NCBI RefSeq assembly: GCF_021390715.1
Contig: NZ_JAJGWT010000002.1
Coordinates: 186,001-250,000 of the forward strand
Source: Tenacibaculum piscium
GTDB taxonomy: Bacteria > Bacteroidota > Bacteroidia > Flavobacteriales > Flavobacteriaceae
Direction of reading: 5' to 3'
DNA length: 64,000 nt
Part shown: piece by piece, positions 16,068 through 23,844 of the stretch
Numbering within the stretch: the stretch's first letter is position 1
Layout: each line of letters begins with the position of its first letter
The notes under the pieces: model-generated
The model's input: the letters and a program-made list of their open reading frames with translations, nothing else
The model's database searches: none
Told to the model about the DNA's origin: nothing
Program-made: the position numbers and the translations under genes

Positions 16068-17609
16068 TTATAAATCAAATTTAATTCCTTGTGCTAACGG
16101 CAATTCATCAGAATAATTTATCGTATTTGTTTGACGTCTCATATATACTTTCCAAGCATCAGAACCAGACTCACGTCCGCCACCAGTTTCTTTTTCACCA
16201 CCAAAAGCACCTCCAATTTCAGCACCAGAAGTTCCGATGTTTACATTTGCAATACCACAATCAGAACCAGCGTATGATAAAAACTTTTCAGCTTCTTTTA
16301 ATTCATTCGTCATAATTGCTGATGATAATCCTTGAGCAACACCATTTTGTTTTTCAATAGCATTTTCAACTTCTCCTGAATATTTCATTAAATATAAAAT
16401 AGGAGCAAAAGTTTCATGTTGCACTATTTCAAAATGATTTTCAGCTTCAATAATGGCTGGTTTTACGTAACATCCGCTTTCGTACCCTTCACCTTCTAAA
16501 ACACCTCCTTCAACTAATACGTTTCCACCTTCCGCTTTTGCTTTTTCAATAGCAGCTAAATACGTATTTACCGAATCTTTGTCAATTAACGGCCCAATAT
16601 GATTTGTTTCATCTAAAGGATTTCCAATGGTTAATTGCCCGTAAGCACCAACAATGGCATCTCTTACTTTGTCATATACTGATTCATGAATAATTAATCT
16701 ACGAGTAGAAGTACAACGTTGTCCACAAGTTCCAACAGCTCCGAATACAGCACCAGGAACGACTACTTTTAAATCGGCAGTTGGCGTAATGATAATTGCG
16801 TTATTTCCGCCTAATTCTAATAATGATTTTCCGAAACGTTGTGCAACAGTTGCTCCAACAATACGTCCCATTCTGGTAGATCCTGTAGCAGAAACTAAAG
16901 GAATACGTGTATCGGTCGTCATCATTTCACCAACTTTATAATCTCCATTGATGATAGAAGAAATTCCTTCTGGCAAGTTATTTTCTTTTAAAACATCAGC
17001 AATAATATTTTGACATGCGATTGAACATAAAGGTGCTTTTTCAGAACCTTTCCAAACACAAACATCACCACAAATCCAAGCTAAAGCAGTATTCCAAGCC
17101 CAAACAGCCACAGGAAAGTTAAATGCAGAAATAATACCAACAACTCCAATTGGATGCCATTGTTCTCTCATTACGTGTCCTGGACGTTCCGAAGGAATTG
17201 TTTGTCCGTTTAATTGACGTGATAATCCAACAGCAAAATCACAGATATCAATCATTTCTTGAACTTCTCCGTATCCTTCTTGTAACGATTTCCCCATTTC
17301 GTAAGAAACTAACTTTCCTAATGGTTCTTTTAATTCTCTTAATTTATTACCAAACTGACGTACAATTTCACCTCTTTGTGGCGCTGGCATATGTCTGAAA
17401 GACTTATATGCCTTTGTAGCCGCTTCCATTACTTTTTCGTAATCTTCTTTGGTCGTCGCTTTTACTTTTCCGATTAATTTACCATCAACAGGTGAATAAC
17501 TTTCAATAAGTTCTCCAGTAGAGAAATTTACAGCACCTGTAGAAGTTCCATTATTAATATCTTTTACGCCTAATTGTGCTAACGCTTCTTTGATTCCGAA
17601 ATCTGCCAT
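16068..17609 (-). CDS. amaB: Aldehyde dehydrogenase, ALDH7 (antiquitin / aminoadipate-semialdehyde) type
   Basis: 513 residues from the ATG at 17609 (MADFGIKEALAQLG); an in-frame upstream extension to 17669 has no dehydrogenase character. Catalytic Cys299 in GQRCTSTRR and general base Glu265 in LLELGGNN are present; WHPIGVVGIISAFNFPVAVW and the length fit ALDH7A1-like enzymes, which oxidise L-2-aminoadipate 6-semialdehyde (lysine catabolism) and other aldehydes with NAD+. Cytosolic. The lysine role is inferred from the family; no other lysine-degradation gene lies nearby. Monocistronic, ending at the hairpin at 15905-15935. Confidence 0.9.
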   Translation of the reverse strand: MADFGIKEALAQLGVKDINNGTSTGAVNFSTGELIESYSPVDGKLIGKVKATTKEDYEKVMEAATKAYKSFRHMPAPQRGEIVRQFGNKLRELKEPLGKLVSYEMGKSLQEGYGEVQEMIDICDFAVGLSRQLNGQTIPSERPGHVMREQWHPIGVVGIISAFNFPVAVWAWNTALAWICGDVCVWKGSEKAPLCSIACQNIIADVLKENNLPEGISSIINGDYKVGEMMTTDTRIPLVSATGSTRMGRIVGATVAQRFGKSLLELGGNNAIIITPTADLKVVVPGAVFGAVGTCGQRCTSTRRLIIHESVYDKVRDAIVGAYGQLTIGNPLDETNHIGPLIDKDSVNTYLAAIEKAKAEGGNVLVEGGVLEGEGYESGCYVKPAIIEAENHFEIVQHETFAPILYLMKYSGEVENAIEKQNGVAQGLSSAIMTNELKEAEKFLSYAGSDCGIANVNIGTSGAEIGGAFGGEKETGGGRESGSDAWKVYMRRQTNTINYSDELPLAQGIKFDL

Positions 17610-17850
17610 TTTGCTTTTAAATTTAAGTTGTTTAAATTGAATCACGAAAATACAACTAATTTTAGACATTGTAAATTTAACAAAAAGTAGTATTTTTGTT
17701 AAATATTAAACATTTGTTTTTCTTGTCTCGTTATTCTTTTATTTTTTGATGAAAATTTTTTTTTAAAGAATCGTTTTCGAGATAGGTAATAATTAAATAA
17801 TAGAATGTTAAAGAGTGTAAGAGTGTTTGCTAAAATATCTTTTTGAAGAT

Positions 17851-17870
17851 TTTTTTATCATGATAAAAAA
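17851..17870. promoter_or_regulatory. Perfect 20-bp palindrome
   Basis: TTTTTTATCA followed directly by TGATAAAAAA. As a gapless palindrome it suits a dimeric DNA-binding protein better than a terminator. It lies about 240 nt before the ALDH start and 560 nt before the Roadblock-like operon. Confidence 0.45.
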
Positions 17871-18311
17871 CGTAGTTAAGCATATAATTAACAATTCTTT
17901 AACTTAAGTAATTAAAAACTTTAAAAAGGAGTTGTTTTCTAATGATTTATTGTGTTTTTCTTATGAAATTAGTTTAAAAATTAACTAATTTTTAAGAGTT
18001 GAAACAGCGGTCTAAAATCTTGAACTTTAGTATTTTTGACATTCGTAAATAAGTTAATTTTAAGTACGTTTAAAACTGCTAATTTGGTTGATAAAAAAAA
18101 ATAAATCTAATTTTTTAAACAGAAATATAAATTATGTTTAAAAATATTAAAATCGTGTTTAAAAGAGCGTGAAATATATTTAAAAAAAAGTATGATATAG
18201 GTTAATTTTATCAAATAAAACACTGTTAATCAATAAAAATAACATCTTCGCTTATCTTTTAATTAAAATATGCTAATGTTATTTTTTTGTTAAAAAAAAA
18301 GCATTAAAAAG

Positions 18312-18341
18312 TTGTTGTTTTTAATTTATTTGATACTTTTG
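18312..18341 (+). promoter_or_regulatory. Promoter of the Roadblock-like operon
   Basis: TTG at 18312-18314, 19-nt spacer, TACTTTTG at 18334-18341: full match to the Bacteroidota -33/-7 promoter. Predicted leader of about 65 nt to the ATG at 18412. Confidence 0.75.
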
Positions 18342-18411
18342 TAGCGTAAGATGTACACTTCTTACACAACCCTTCACAGTATTTTTTTTTAGATCTAATA
18401 TAAAATTTTTT

Positions 18412-18747
18412 ATGAATTTAAAAGAGTTGTACGAGAGTACGAAATCTAAAGCAATACTCCTAATTAATAAAGAAGGGAAAATTGTAGAAGCTTACAGTAA
18501 AATTTCTTATGAAAATCCTGAAGATTTTTCAGCGGTTACAAAAGTTGTAATTAATATTATTGATAATTTTTTTACTGATGTTTTATCAATCGAACCCCTT
18601 ACTGAAATTATTATAAAAACAGCAGAACAGAATTTTTACATCAGAAAATGTGACGATGACCATATTTTATGTGTCCTATCTGATGGTGTGATGAATAGGA
18701 GTTTGATTAGTCTGTCTTTACAAAAGACAGCAAAAGAGCAAAAATAA
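18412..18747 (+). CDS. Roadblock/LC7-like small protein
   Basis: 111 residues, no signal or TM. The order of elements (helix, AILLINKEGKIVEAYSKIS beta hairpin, long amphipathic helix FSAVTKVVINIIDNFF, then ITEIIIKTAEQNFYIRKCDDDHILCVLSDG strands and a final helix) matches the Roadblock/LC7 fold. Such proteins usually regulate small Ras-like GTPases such as MglA, but no GTPase gene is adjacent. First of three closely spaced genes with a strong promoter at 18312-18341. The fold is my reading of the pattern; distant homology is likely, function unknown. Confidence 0.6.
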   Translation: MNLKELYESTKSKAILLINKEGKIVEAYSKISYENPEDFSAVTKVVINIIDNFFTDVLSIEPLTEIIIKTAEQNFYIRKCDDDHILCVLSDGVMNRSLISLSLQKTAKEQK

Positions 18748-18773
18748 ATTAATAACAACTAAAAAATACCGCA

Positions 18774-19148
18774 ATGACAGAAATTTTAAATGATTTAGTA
18801 GCAAACGTAAGTAAAAATATTCCAGGTTATATCGCTTTAAGTGTAACAGAAATGGAATCAGGAGAAGCTTTAGTATCTGATTCAGCAAAAGCTGATTTCG
18901 ATGTAGCATTAGCTTCTGCTTATAACTTAGAAGTTGTAAATGCTAAGTTAAAAGCAATTAATGCTTTAGGCTTAAAAGAAGAAGTTAAAGACATTACGAT
19001 TACCTTAACAGATCAAATCCATATTATCAATATTGCTCCTACAGGAGGATATTTTATCTATTTAGCAATTGATTCAGCTAGAGCAAATATTGCTATTACA
19101 AAAACATTACTTAACAAGTATAAAACTCAGTTAAACGATGCCATATAA
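18774..19148 (+). CDS. Second Roadblock/LC7-like protein
   Basis: 124 residues, cytosolic. Helix EILNDLVANVSKNI, strand pair YIALSVTEMESGEALVSDS, helix (DVALASAYNLEVVNAKLKAINAL), strand ITITLTDQIHIINIAPTGGYFIYLAID and last helix (ARANIAITKTLLNKYKTQLNDAI) again suggest a Roadblock fold; the GGYFIYLAIDSARANIAI end is the clearest part. It lies 26 nt after the first gene and overlaps the start of the third by 11 nt, so the three are translationally coupled. A pair of paralogous Roadblock subunits could form a heterodimer (inference). Confidence 0.6.
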   Translation: MTEILNDLVANVSKNIPGYIALSVTEMESGEALVSDSAKADFDVALASAYNLEVVNAKLKAINALGLKEEVKDITITLTDQIHIINIAPTGGYFIYLAIDSARANIAITKTLLNKYKTQLNDAI

Positions 19149-19455
19149 GCCATTAGATTTATCTACTTTTAAAATAGACGCAAAAGTTGCGTCTATTTTA
19201 AAAATAGGACAGCAAGAATATCAAACGATACTAGGTATTGGATTGATTCAAGAAGAAATAGCACCAAAAATAGCCGTTGTTGAAAAGACACAAGCTGTTG
19301 AATCTGTACCATCTGTTGAGCTTGTATTGAATACCGATAGTATTGATGAACAAGATCCAGAGAAGGATAAAAAGATTTCAGAAATTGTTTTTGATTTCCT
19401 TTTTGAACCTAAGTTTGATAATATGTTTACCATGTTTTCTAAAAAAGCATCTTAA
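19138..19455 (+). CDS. Third small protein of the Roadblock-like operon, unknown
   Basis: 105 residues, no TM, no family recognised. A short N-terminal part (FKIDAKVASILKIGQQEY), an alanine/valine/glutamate-rich middle (AVVEKTQAVESVPSVEL) and an acidic helix (DEQDPEKDKKISEIVFDFLF) ending FDNMFTMFSKKAS. It may be a partly disordered partner of the two upstream proteins. The ATG at 19138 lies inside the end of the second gene. A perfect 17-bp inverted repeat at 19167-19203 lies within its first ~22 codons and may fold in the mRNA. Confidence 0.55.
   Translation: MPYKPLDLSTFKIDAKVASILKIGQQEYQTILGIGLIQEEIAPKIAVVEKTQAVESVPSVELVLNTDSIDEQDPEKDKKISEIVFDFLFEPKFDNMFTMFSKKAS
19167..19203 (+). repeat. 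Perfect 17-bp hairpin inside the third Roadblock-operon gene
   Basis: TTTTAAAATAGACGCAA at 19167-19183, loop AAG, TTGCGTCTATTTTAAAA at 19187-19203, 29 nt after the start codon at 19138. The arms encode FKIDAK and ASILKI. Confidence 0.85.
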
Positions 19456-19470
19456 TTATTATTGTACTAT

Positions 19471-19500
19471 TACTGTTTTGTAACAGTGCTTTGCTTTTTT
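19471..19500 (+). terminator. Probable terminator of the Roadblock-like operon
   Basis: ACTGTT at 19472-19477, loop TTGT, AACAGT at 19482-19487, then GCTTTGCTTTTTT. Short stem, so only moderately convincing. Confidence 0.45.
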
Positions 19501-19578
19501 ATAAATCTTAAATTTTACAAAAAAAAACAGTACAACGATATCATACTACTGTTATAACCCTTATTTTTGTAAAACTTT

Positions 19579-20553
19579 ATGAAACAACAGGTTTTTAACA
19601 TACAATCAGAGCAGGAATTTATTCAAGTAACCCTTCATATTTTTAAACATCAATTTAAACATAATAAAACCTACAGGTCATTCTGTGATTTATTAAACAT
19701 ATATTATACTGATGTTAAAAATATTGAACAAATTCCTTTTTTACCCATTCAATTTTTTAAATCCAAAGAAATAATTTCTTCTTTAGATACAATTCAAGAA
19801 ACATTTACTAGTTCAGGAACTACGGGAAGCAGTACAAGTAAACATTTTATTACTGATTTATCTTGGTATGAAAACAGTTATTCAAAAGCTTTTGACTTTT
19901 TTTATGGCGATATTCAACAATATGTAGTATTGGCATTATTGCCAAATTATTTAGAACGAACAGGTTCTTCATTAGTGTATATGGTCGATGATTTAATTAA
20001 AAAATCGGAGCAACCCGAAAGTGGTTTTTATTTGAATAATTTAGACGAATTAGCCAAAAAACTAATCGAATTAGATAAAAAAGGACAAAAAGTATTGCTT
20101 ATTGGCGTTTCATTTGCCTTATTAGATTTAGTTGAAAAACAACAATTTCAGCTCAAAAATACCATCATTATGGAAACTGGTGGCATGAAAGGTAAACGAA
20201 AAGAACTGATTAGAAATGAATTGCATGATCTTTTAAAAACAGGTTTTGGTGTATCAGAAATTCATTCTGAATATGGAATGACTGAATTATTAAGTCAAGC
20301 ATATTCAAAAGGAAATGGTGTTTTTAACTGCCCCAATTGGATGCGTGTACTTACGCGCGATACCGAAGATGCTTTAACAATACTACCCAAAGCAAAAGCA
20401 GGAGGAATTAATATTATTGATTTAGCTAATTATAATTCGTGTTCTTTTATTGCTACGCAAGATTTGGGGAAGGTATATCCCGATACTAGCTTTGAAATTA
20501 TTGGTCGCTTTGATAATTCCGATATTCGTGGCTGTAATTTGATGGTTTTATAA
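19579..20553 (+). CDS. LuxE-like acyl-protein synthetase / acyltransferase
   Basis: 324 residues. The adenylate-forming signature TSSGTTGSSTSKHFI (about residues 75-89) and SEYGMTELLSQAYS (about 231-244) mark the LuxE / acyl-protein synthetase branch of the ANL enzymes, which activate a fatty acid with ATP. In luminous bacteria LuxE feeds a reductase for aldehyde production; there is no lux operon here. In Flavobacteriia this stand-alone form is common and its substrate is unknown. A TATTTTTG -7 box at 19562-19569 lies 9 nt before the ATG. Cytosolic. Confidence 0.85.
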   Translation: MKQQVFNIQSEQEFIQVTLHIFKHQFKHNKTYRSFCDLLNIYYTDVKNIEQIPFLPIQFFKSKEIISSLDTIQETFTSSGTTGSSTSKHFITDLSWYENSYSKAFDFFYGDIQQYVVLALLPNYLERTGSSLVYMVDDLIKKSEQPESGFYLNNLDELAKKLIELDKKGQKVLLIGVSFALLDLVEKQQFQLKNTIIMETGGMKGKRKELIRNELHDLLKTGFGVSEIHSEYGMTELLSQAYSKGNGVFNCPNWMRVLTRDTEDALTILPKAKAGGINIIDLANYNSCSFIATQDLGKVYPDTSFEIIGRFDNSDIRGCNLMVL

Positions 20554-20557
20554 AATA

Positions 20558-20609
20558 TTTTCATAAAAAATAATCCTTAAAAATTTAAAAGCATCATTTT
20601 TTATGAAAA
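20558..20609. terminator. Possible terminator after the LuxE-like gene
   Basis: TTTTCATAAAAAAT at 20558-20571 pairs with ATTTTTTATGAAAA at 20596-20609 across a 24-nt loop; AT-only stem, convergent genes on both sides. Confidence 0.4.
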
Positions 20610-20646
20610 TTCATGAAAGTTTATAAAAATAGACTTTATTTTTTTA

Positions 20647-21216
20647 CTATTTCTGTCTATTCTGTGCTACTTCTTCCAATTCATCATACCAGTTTTGACC
20701 AAATTTTCGAATCAAGGCTTGTTTTACAAACTTATACACAGGTACTTGTAATTCTTTTCCTAAAGAACAAGCATCATCACAAATATCCCATTTATCATAA
20801 TTTACAGCCGAAAACTCACTATATTCTTTAATACGAACAGGATATAAATGACAGGAAACAGGCTTTTTCCAAGTCACAATTCCTTGATTATATGCCTCTT
20901 CAATAGCACACAGAGCGGTGTTTTTCTCATCAAAAATAACATAGGCACAATCAGCACCATTAATTAAAGGCGTTTCTAACTCTCCAAAATCACCAGTAAC
21001 CCAAGTACCTTGTTCTTCAATAGCCTTAATCCCTTCTTTTCGTAAAAAAGGCTTGATTTGAGGATAAATATCCTCTAAAATCGTTGTTTCCTCTTTTTCT
21101 AAGGGTGCGCCAGCATCTCCATCAATACAACAAGCACCTTTACAGGCGGAAATATTACAAACAAAGTCAGTATCTATAATACTTTCAGAAACAAGTGTTT
21201 TTCCTAATTGGAACAT
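20647..21216 (-). CDS. DUF3109 family cysteine-rich protein
   Basis: 189 residues. Cysteines cluster near the N-terminus (FVCNISACKGACCIDGDAG, residues ~19-37) and recur in GADCAYV, ALCAIE and VSCHLYPVRI, the layout of DUF3109 and the wider YkgJ-like group proposed to bind zinc or iron-sulfur. No signal peptide; cytosolic. Function unknown. It is convergent with the LuxE-like gene and divergent from marC, with no recognised partner. Confidence 0.85.
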   Translation of the reverse strand: MFQLGKTLVSESIIDTDFVCNISACKGACCIDGDAGAPLEKEETTILEDIYPQIKPFLRKEGIKAIEEQGTWVTGDFGELETPLINGADCAYVIFDEKNTALCAIEEAYNQGIVTWKKPVSCHLYPVRIKEYSEFSAVNYDKWDICDDACSLGKELQVPVYKFVKQALIRKFGQNWYDELEEVAQNRQK

Positions 21217-21326
21217 AAAAATAGTTTAAGTTGGAAGTTAACAATAACTTCACATAAAATTTAAATGCAAAAATACTAGATTGTAACATTACTTTATCTA
21301 ATATTGTGCCTGAAAAACAAAATATT

Positions 21327-21908
21327 ATGAATTTTAACATCAAAGAAATTTTTACCGCCTTTATGGTACTGTTTGCAGTAATTGATATTATTGGAAATAT
21401 TCCTATTATTATCGATCTACGAAAAAAAGTAGGACATATTCAATCAGAAAAAGCCTCCATTATAGCAGGGGCCATTATGATTTTATTTTTATTTGTAGGA
21501 AAACAGTTGTTAAGTGTTATTGGCGTAGATGTACATTCTTTTGCTGTTGCAGGGGCATTTATTCTGTTTTTTATCGCCTTAGAAATGATTTTAGGAATTA
21601 CTTTATATAAAGAAGATGAAGATGAAACTTTAACAGCGACTGTTTTTCCGCTTGCTTTTCCTTTAATTGCAGGACCAGGAAGTTTAACAACTTTACTGTC
21701 TTTGCGAGCAGAATTTAATATCGAAAATATTATTGTAGCCGTTTTACTAAATGTTATACTTATTTACATTGTATTAAAAACATCCGTAAAAATTGAAAAG
21801 CTTATCGGAAACAACGGAATTAAAATTATTAGAAAGATTTTTGGTGTAATTTTATTAGCTATTGCGGTTCGATTATTCGCTGAAAATATAAAAGTATTAT
21901 TAGCTTAA
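21327..21908 (+). CDS. MarC family integral membrane protein
   Basis: 193 residues from the ATG at 21327; a GTG at 21306 gives seven more residues but no better start. Six TMs typical of MarC/UPF0056 (FTAFMVLFAVIDIIGNIPIIIDL first, ... AFPLIAGPGSLTTLLSL with the conserved PLIAGPG motif, about residues 112-118). Despite the name, MarC has no proven role in multidrug resistance. 21 nt upstream of the flavoprotein gene, so probably cotranscribed with it. Confidence 0.9.
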   Translation: MNFNIKEIFTAFMVLFAVIDIIGNIPIIIDLRKKVGHIQSEKASIIAGAIMILFLFVGKQLLSVIGVDVHSFAVAGAFILFFIALEMILGITLYKEDEDETLTATVFPLAFPLIAGPGSLTTLLSLRAEFNIENIIVAVLLNVILIYIVLKTSVKIEKLIGNNGIKIIRKIFGVILLAIAVRLFAENIKVLLA

Positions 21909-21929
21909 TTTTTTAATATAATTTTTAAT

Positions 21930-22547
21930 ATGATTTTTGATGTATTAATAATCGGAGGAGGCGTTTCGGGTATGCAATGTGCGTTGGTATTGGGTTCAGC
22001 GCATAAAAAATCCTATGCAATAGATAAAAAAATAGGAATAATCATGCATCAAAAAACATCTCATTTACAAGATGCATTGTTTAACAATGTCTTAGGATTG
22101 CCTGCTGAAACTTTAGGAAGTGATATTTTAATTCAAGGAAAAGCAAAGTTAAAAAGTCAATATCCTGAGGTGTTTCAAATTGAAAATGAAAAAGTATTGG
22201 CAGTTTTAGATGCTGATAATCAAGAGAATATTTATAAGATTAGCACCAATAAAGGCGATTATTATAGTGAAAAAGTGGTTATCGCTTTAAATTATTCAAA
22301 ACCTTTTGAAATAGCTGGTTTAGCACAATATATAGAGCCTCACAGCCGAGCCAATGTTATGAAACATAGAATCCAATTGCGTAATTTTAATCATTTGATA
22401 AAAAAAGGATTATATGTTTGCGGAACCCTAGCGGGTTGGCGAAGTCAGTTTGCTATTGCAGCTGGTAGTGGAGCAAGTGTCGCTACCGATATTCTAACTG
22501 TTTGGAATGATAATATTCCGACAAAAATACATGACAAAAATAAATAA
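21930..22547 (+). CDS. Compact FAD-dependent oxidoreductase (thioredoxin-reductase-like)
   Basis: 205 residues, shorter than thioredoxin reductase (~310). It has the FAD loop IIGGGVSGMQCALVLGSA (residues 7-24) and the second FAD motif GLYVCGTLAGWRSQFAIAAGSG (about 161-182, the GD/GTxA..S region), but no room for the NAD(P)H domain and no CxxC. Such mini-flavoproteins could use another reductant; role unknown. It follows marC by 21 nt; a run of AT-rich 8-bp repeats follows it at 22592-22623. Confidence 0.75.
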   Translation: MIFDVLIIGGGVSGMQCALVLGSAHKKSYAIDKKIGIIMHQKTSHLQDALFNNVLGLPAETLGSDILIQGKAKLKSQYPEVFQIENEKVLAVLDADNQENIYKISTNKGDYYSEKVVIALNYSKPFEIAGLAQYIEPHSRANVMKHRIQLRNFNHLIKKGLYVCGTLAGWRSQFAIAAGSGASVATDILTVWNDNIPTKIHDKNK

Positions 22548-22617
22548 AAATACATGATAAGAATACATCATGAAATTTATATGCTAACATCAAAATAGTA
22601 AAATAGTAAAATAGCAA

Positions 22618-22647
22618 AAAAGCAAGGAGTTAAAACTTCTTGCTTTT
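22618..22647 (-). terminator. Terminator of moaA
   Basis: On the minus strand AAAAGCAAGAAGT, loop, CTCCTTGCTTTT (one G-U) then TTGC; plus-strand arms at 22618-22630 and 22635-22647. Confidence 0.8.
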
Positions 22648-22661
22648 AATTCTTCTAAAGT

Positions 22662-23669
22662 TTATCCACCAATAGTACTCATACTTTCGGAAACAGCACC
22701 TTTTTTTCTGTTTGCCTCTGCGATAAAACCATTTTCAGGTTTTTCTTTTATTAATGATAAAAAAAGTTCTTTTAAATCGTTATTAGAAGCACCATTTCTG
22801 ATAAAATCACGTAAGTTAAAAACACCATCATCAAATAAACAATTTTTAAAAGTTCCTGTTGAGGTAATTCTGATGCGATTACAATCGTTGCAAATAGTGC
22901 GTGTAAAAGCAGGAATAATACCAACTGTTCCTACATGTTTTTTTCCTTGATGATTTTCAATGGTAAAATTACGGGAAGTCGATGATTTTTCTGAAATCAT
23001 ATTCTCAAGCCTGTACCCTGATTTTATTTCTGCTAAAATTTTGTTATAATTCCAGTTTTCTTGAATATTTCGTTGTCCTTTTCCGTTAAAAGGCATTTCT
23101 TCAATAAACCGAACTGCGATATTTTTATCTTTTGTTAATCCTACAAAATCGTTAATTTCATTGGTGTTAACCCCCGATTGTATCACCACATTTAATTTTA
23201 AATGAAGACTACTTTTTGCTAATACTTCAAAAGTTTTATACACTTCTGTAAACACATCACGACGTGTAATTTTGGCAAATTTATCGGTATCTAAACTATC
23301 AATACTTAAATTAATGGTTTTTACTTTATCTAATTTTTCTAAGGTTTCGATATGTTTACCAATCAATACACCGTTTGTAGTAATGTTTATTTCGTCCAAT
23401 AAATCATTATAAGACAGCATTTCTAAAAAAGACATAAAGTCTTTACGTGCAAAAGGTTCGCCTCCTGTTAATCGAACTTTACGAACGCCAAGTTCGGTAA
23501 GTACTCGAATAATTCGGTACATTTCTTTGTAGCTTAAAAGCTCTTTTCGAGCAACAATATCAATTCCGTGTGCGGGCATACAGTACTGACAGCGAAGGTT
23601 ACAGCGATCGGTAACTGCCAATCGAAGATAGTTAATTTGTCTGCCAAAAGTATCGATAAGTGTATCCAT
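22662..23669 (-). CDS. moaA: GTP 3',8-cyclase MoaA
   Basis: 335 residues. Radical-SAM cluster cysteines C23, C27 and C30 in DRCNLRCQYCMP, TGGEPFARKDF, a second cluster around TICNDCNRIRITSTGTFKNCLF, and the C-terminal GG (STIGG) needed for catalysis. MoaA makes 3',8-cyclo-GTP in the first step of molybdenum-cofactor synthesis together with MoaC, which is not in this window. Its ATG is only 4 nt after a TATCTTTG -7 box (23674-23681), suggesting a leaderless mRNA. Confidence 0.98.
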   Translation of the reverse strand: MDTLIDTFGRQINYLRLAVTDRCNLRCQYCMPAHGIDIVARKELLSYKEMYRIIRVLTELGVRKVRLTGGEPFARKDFMSFLEMLSYNDLLDEINITTNGVLIGKHIETLEKLDKVKTINLSIDSLDTDKFAKITRRDVFTEVYKTFEVLAKSSLHLKLNVVIQSGVNTNEINDFVGLTKDKNIAVRFIEEMPFNGKGQRNIQENWNYNKILAEIKSGYRLENMISEKSSTSRNFTIENHQGKKHVGTVGIIPAFTRTICNDCNRIRITSTGTFKNCLFDDGVFNLRDFIRNGASNNDLKELFLSLIKEKPENGFIAEANRKKGAVSESMSTIGG

Positions 23670-23673
23670 AGTA

Positions 23674-23681
23674 CAAAGATA
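23674..23681 (-). promoter_or_regulatory. -7 element of moaA
   Basis: TATCTTTG on the minus strand, then TACT and the ATG at 23669. No TTG at the ideal -33 distance. Confidence 0.55.
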
Positions 23682-23755
23682 CGCTTTACGGATTCAATTG
23701 TTTTATGCTATTTATGATAGTTTTATATTGATGTTTTTTTATTGAAAGAAAGGTT

Positions 23756-23830
23756 TTAGAGCCTGTTTAAAAATTAACAAAAGTGTTTTTAATGAGTTGA
23801 GTAACGGTTACGATTGTTGTAAACAGTTTA
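23756..23830. mobile_element. Transposon-end remnant (GAGCCTGTTTAAA)
   Basis: TTA then GAGCCTGTTTAAAAATT at 23756-23775 equals the terminal repeat of the element at 57183-57252. A decayed right end may be TAAACAG near 23821-23827. No transposase remains. It sits between moaA and the RhuM gene. Confidence 0.5.
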
Positions 23831-23844
23831 ACTTAAATAAAATA

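Larger units (their letters stand above)
17610..18411. other. ~800-nt AT-rich noncoding region
   Basis: No ORF with coding character in either strand. It holds the upstream region of the ALDH gene on the left, a perfect 20-bp palindrome at 17851-17870 and a good promoter at 18312-18341 on the right. Unusually long for this gene-dense window. Confidence 0.7.

Noticed and set aside
19579..20553. Bioluminescence locus from the LuxE-like gene
   Set aside because: No luxA/B/C/D nearby; stand-alone LuxE-like proteins are common in Flavobacteriia.
20613..20831. 72-residue ORF after the LuxE-like gene
   Set aside because: Overlaps the 3' end of the DUF3109 gene on the other strand and has no coding character.
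22592..22623. Tandem repeat AAAATAGT x3
   Set aside because: Three short AT-rich copies in a spacer; too little to call a functional repeat.
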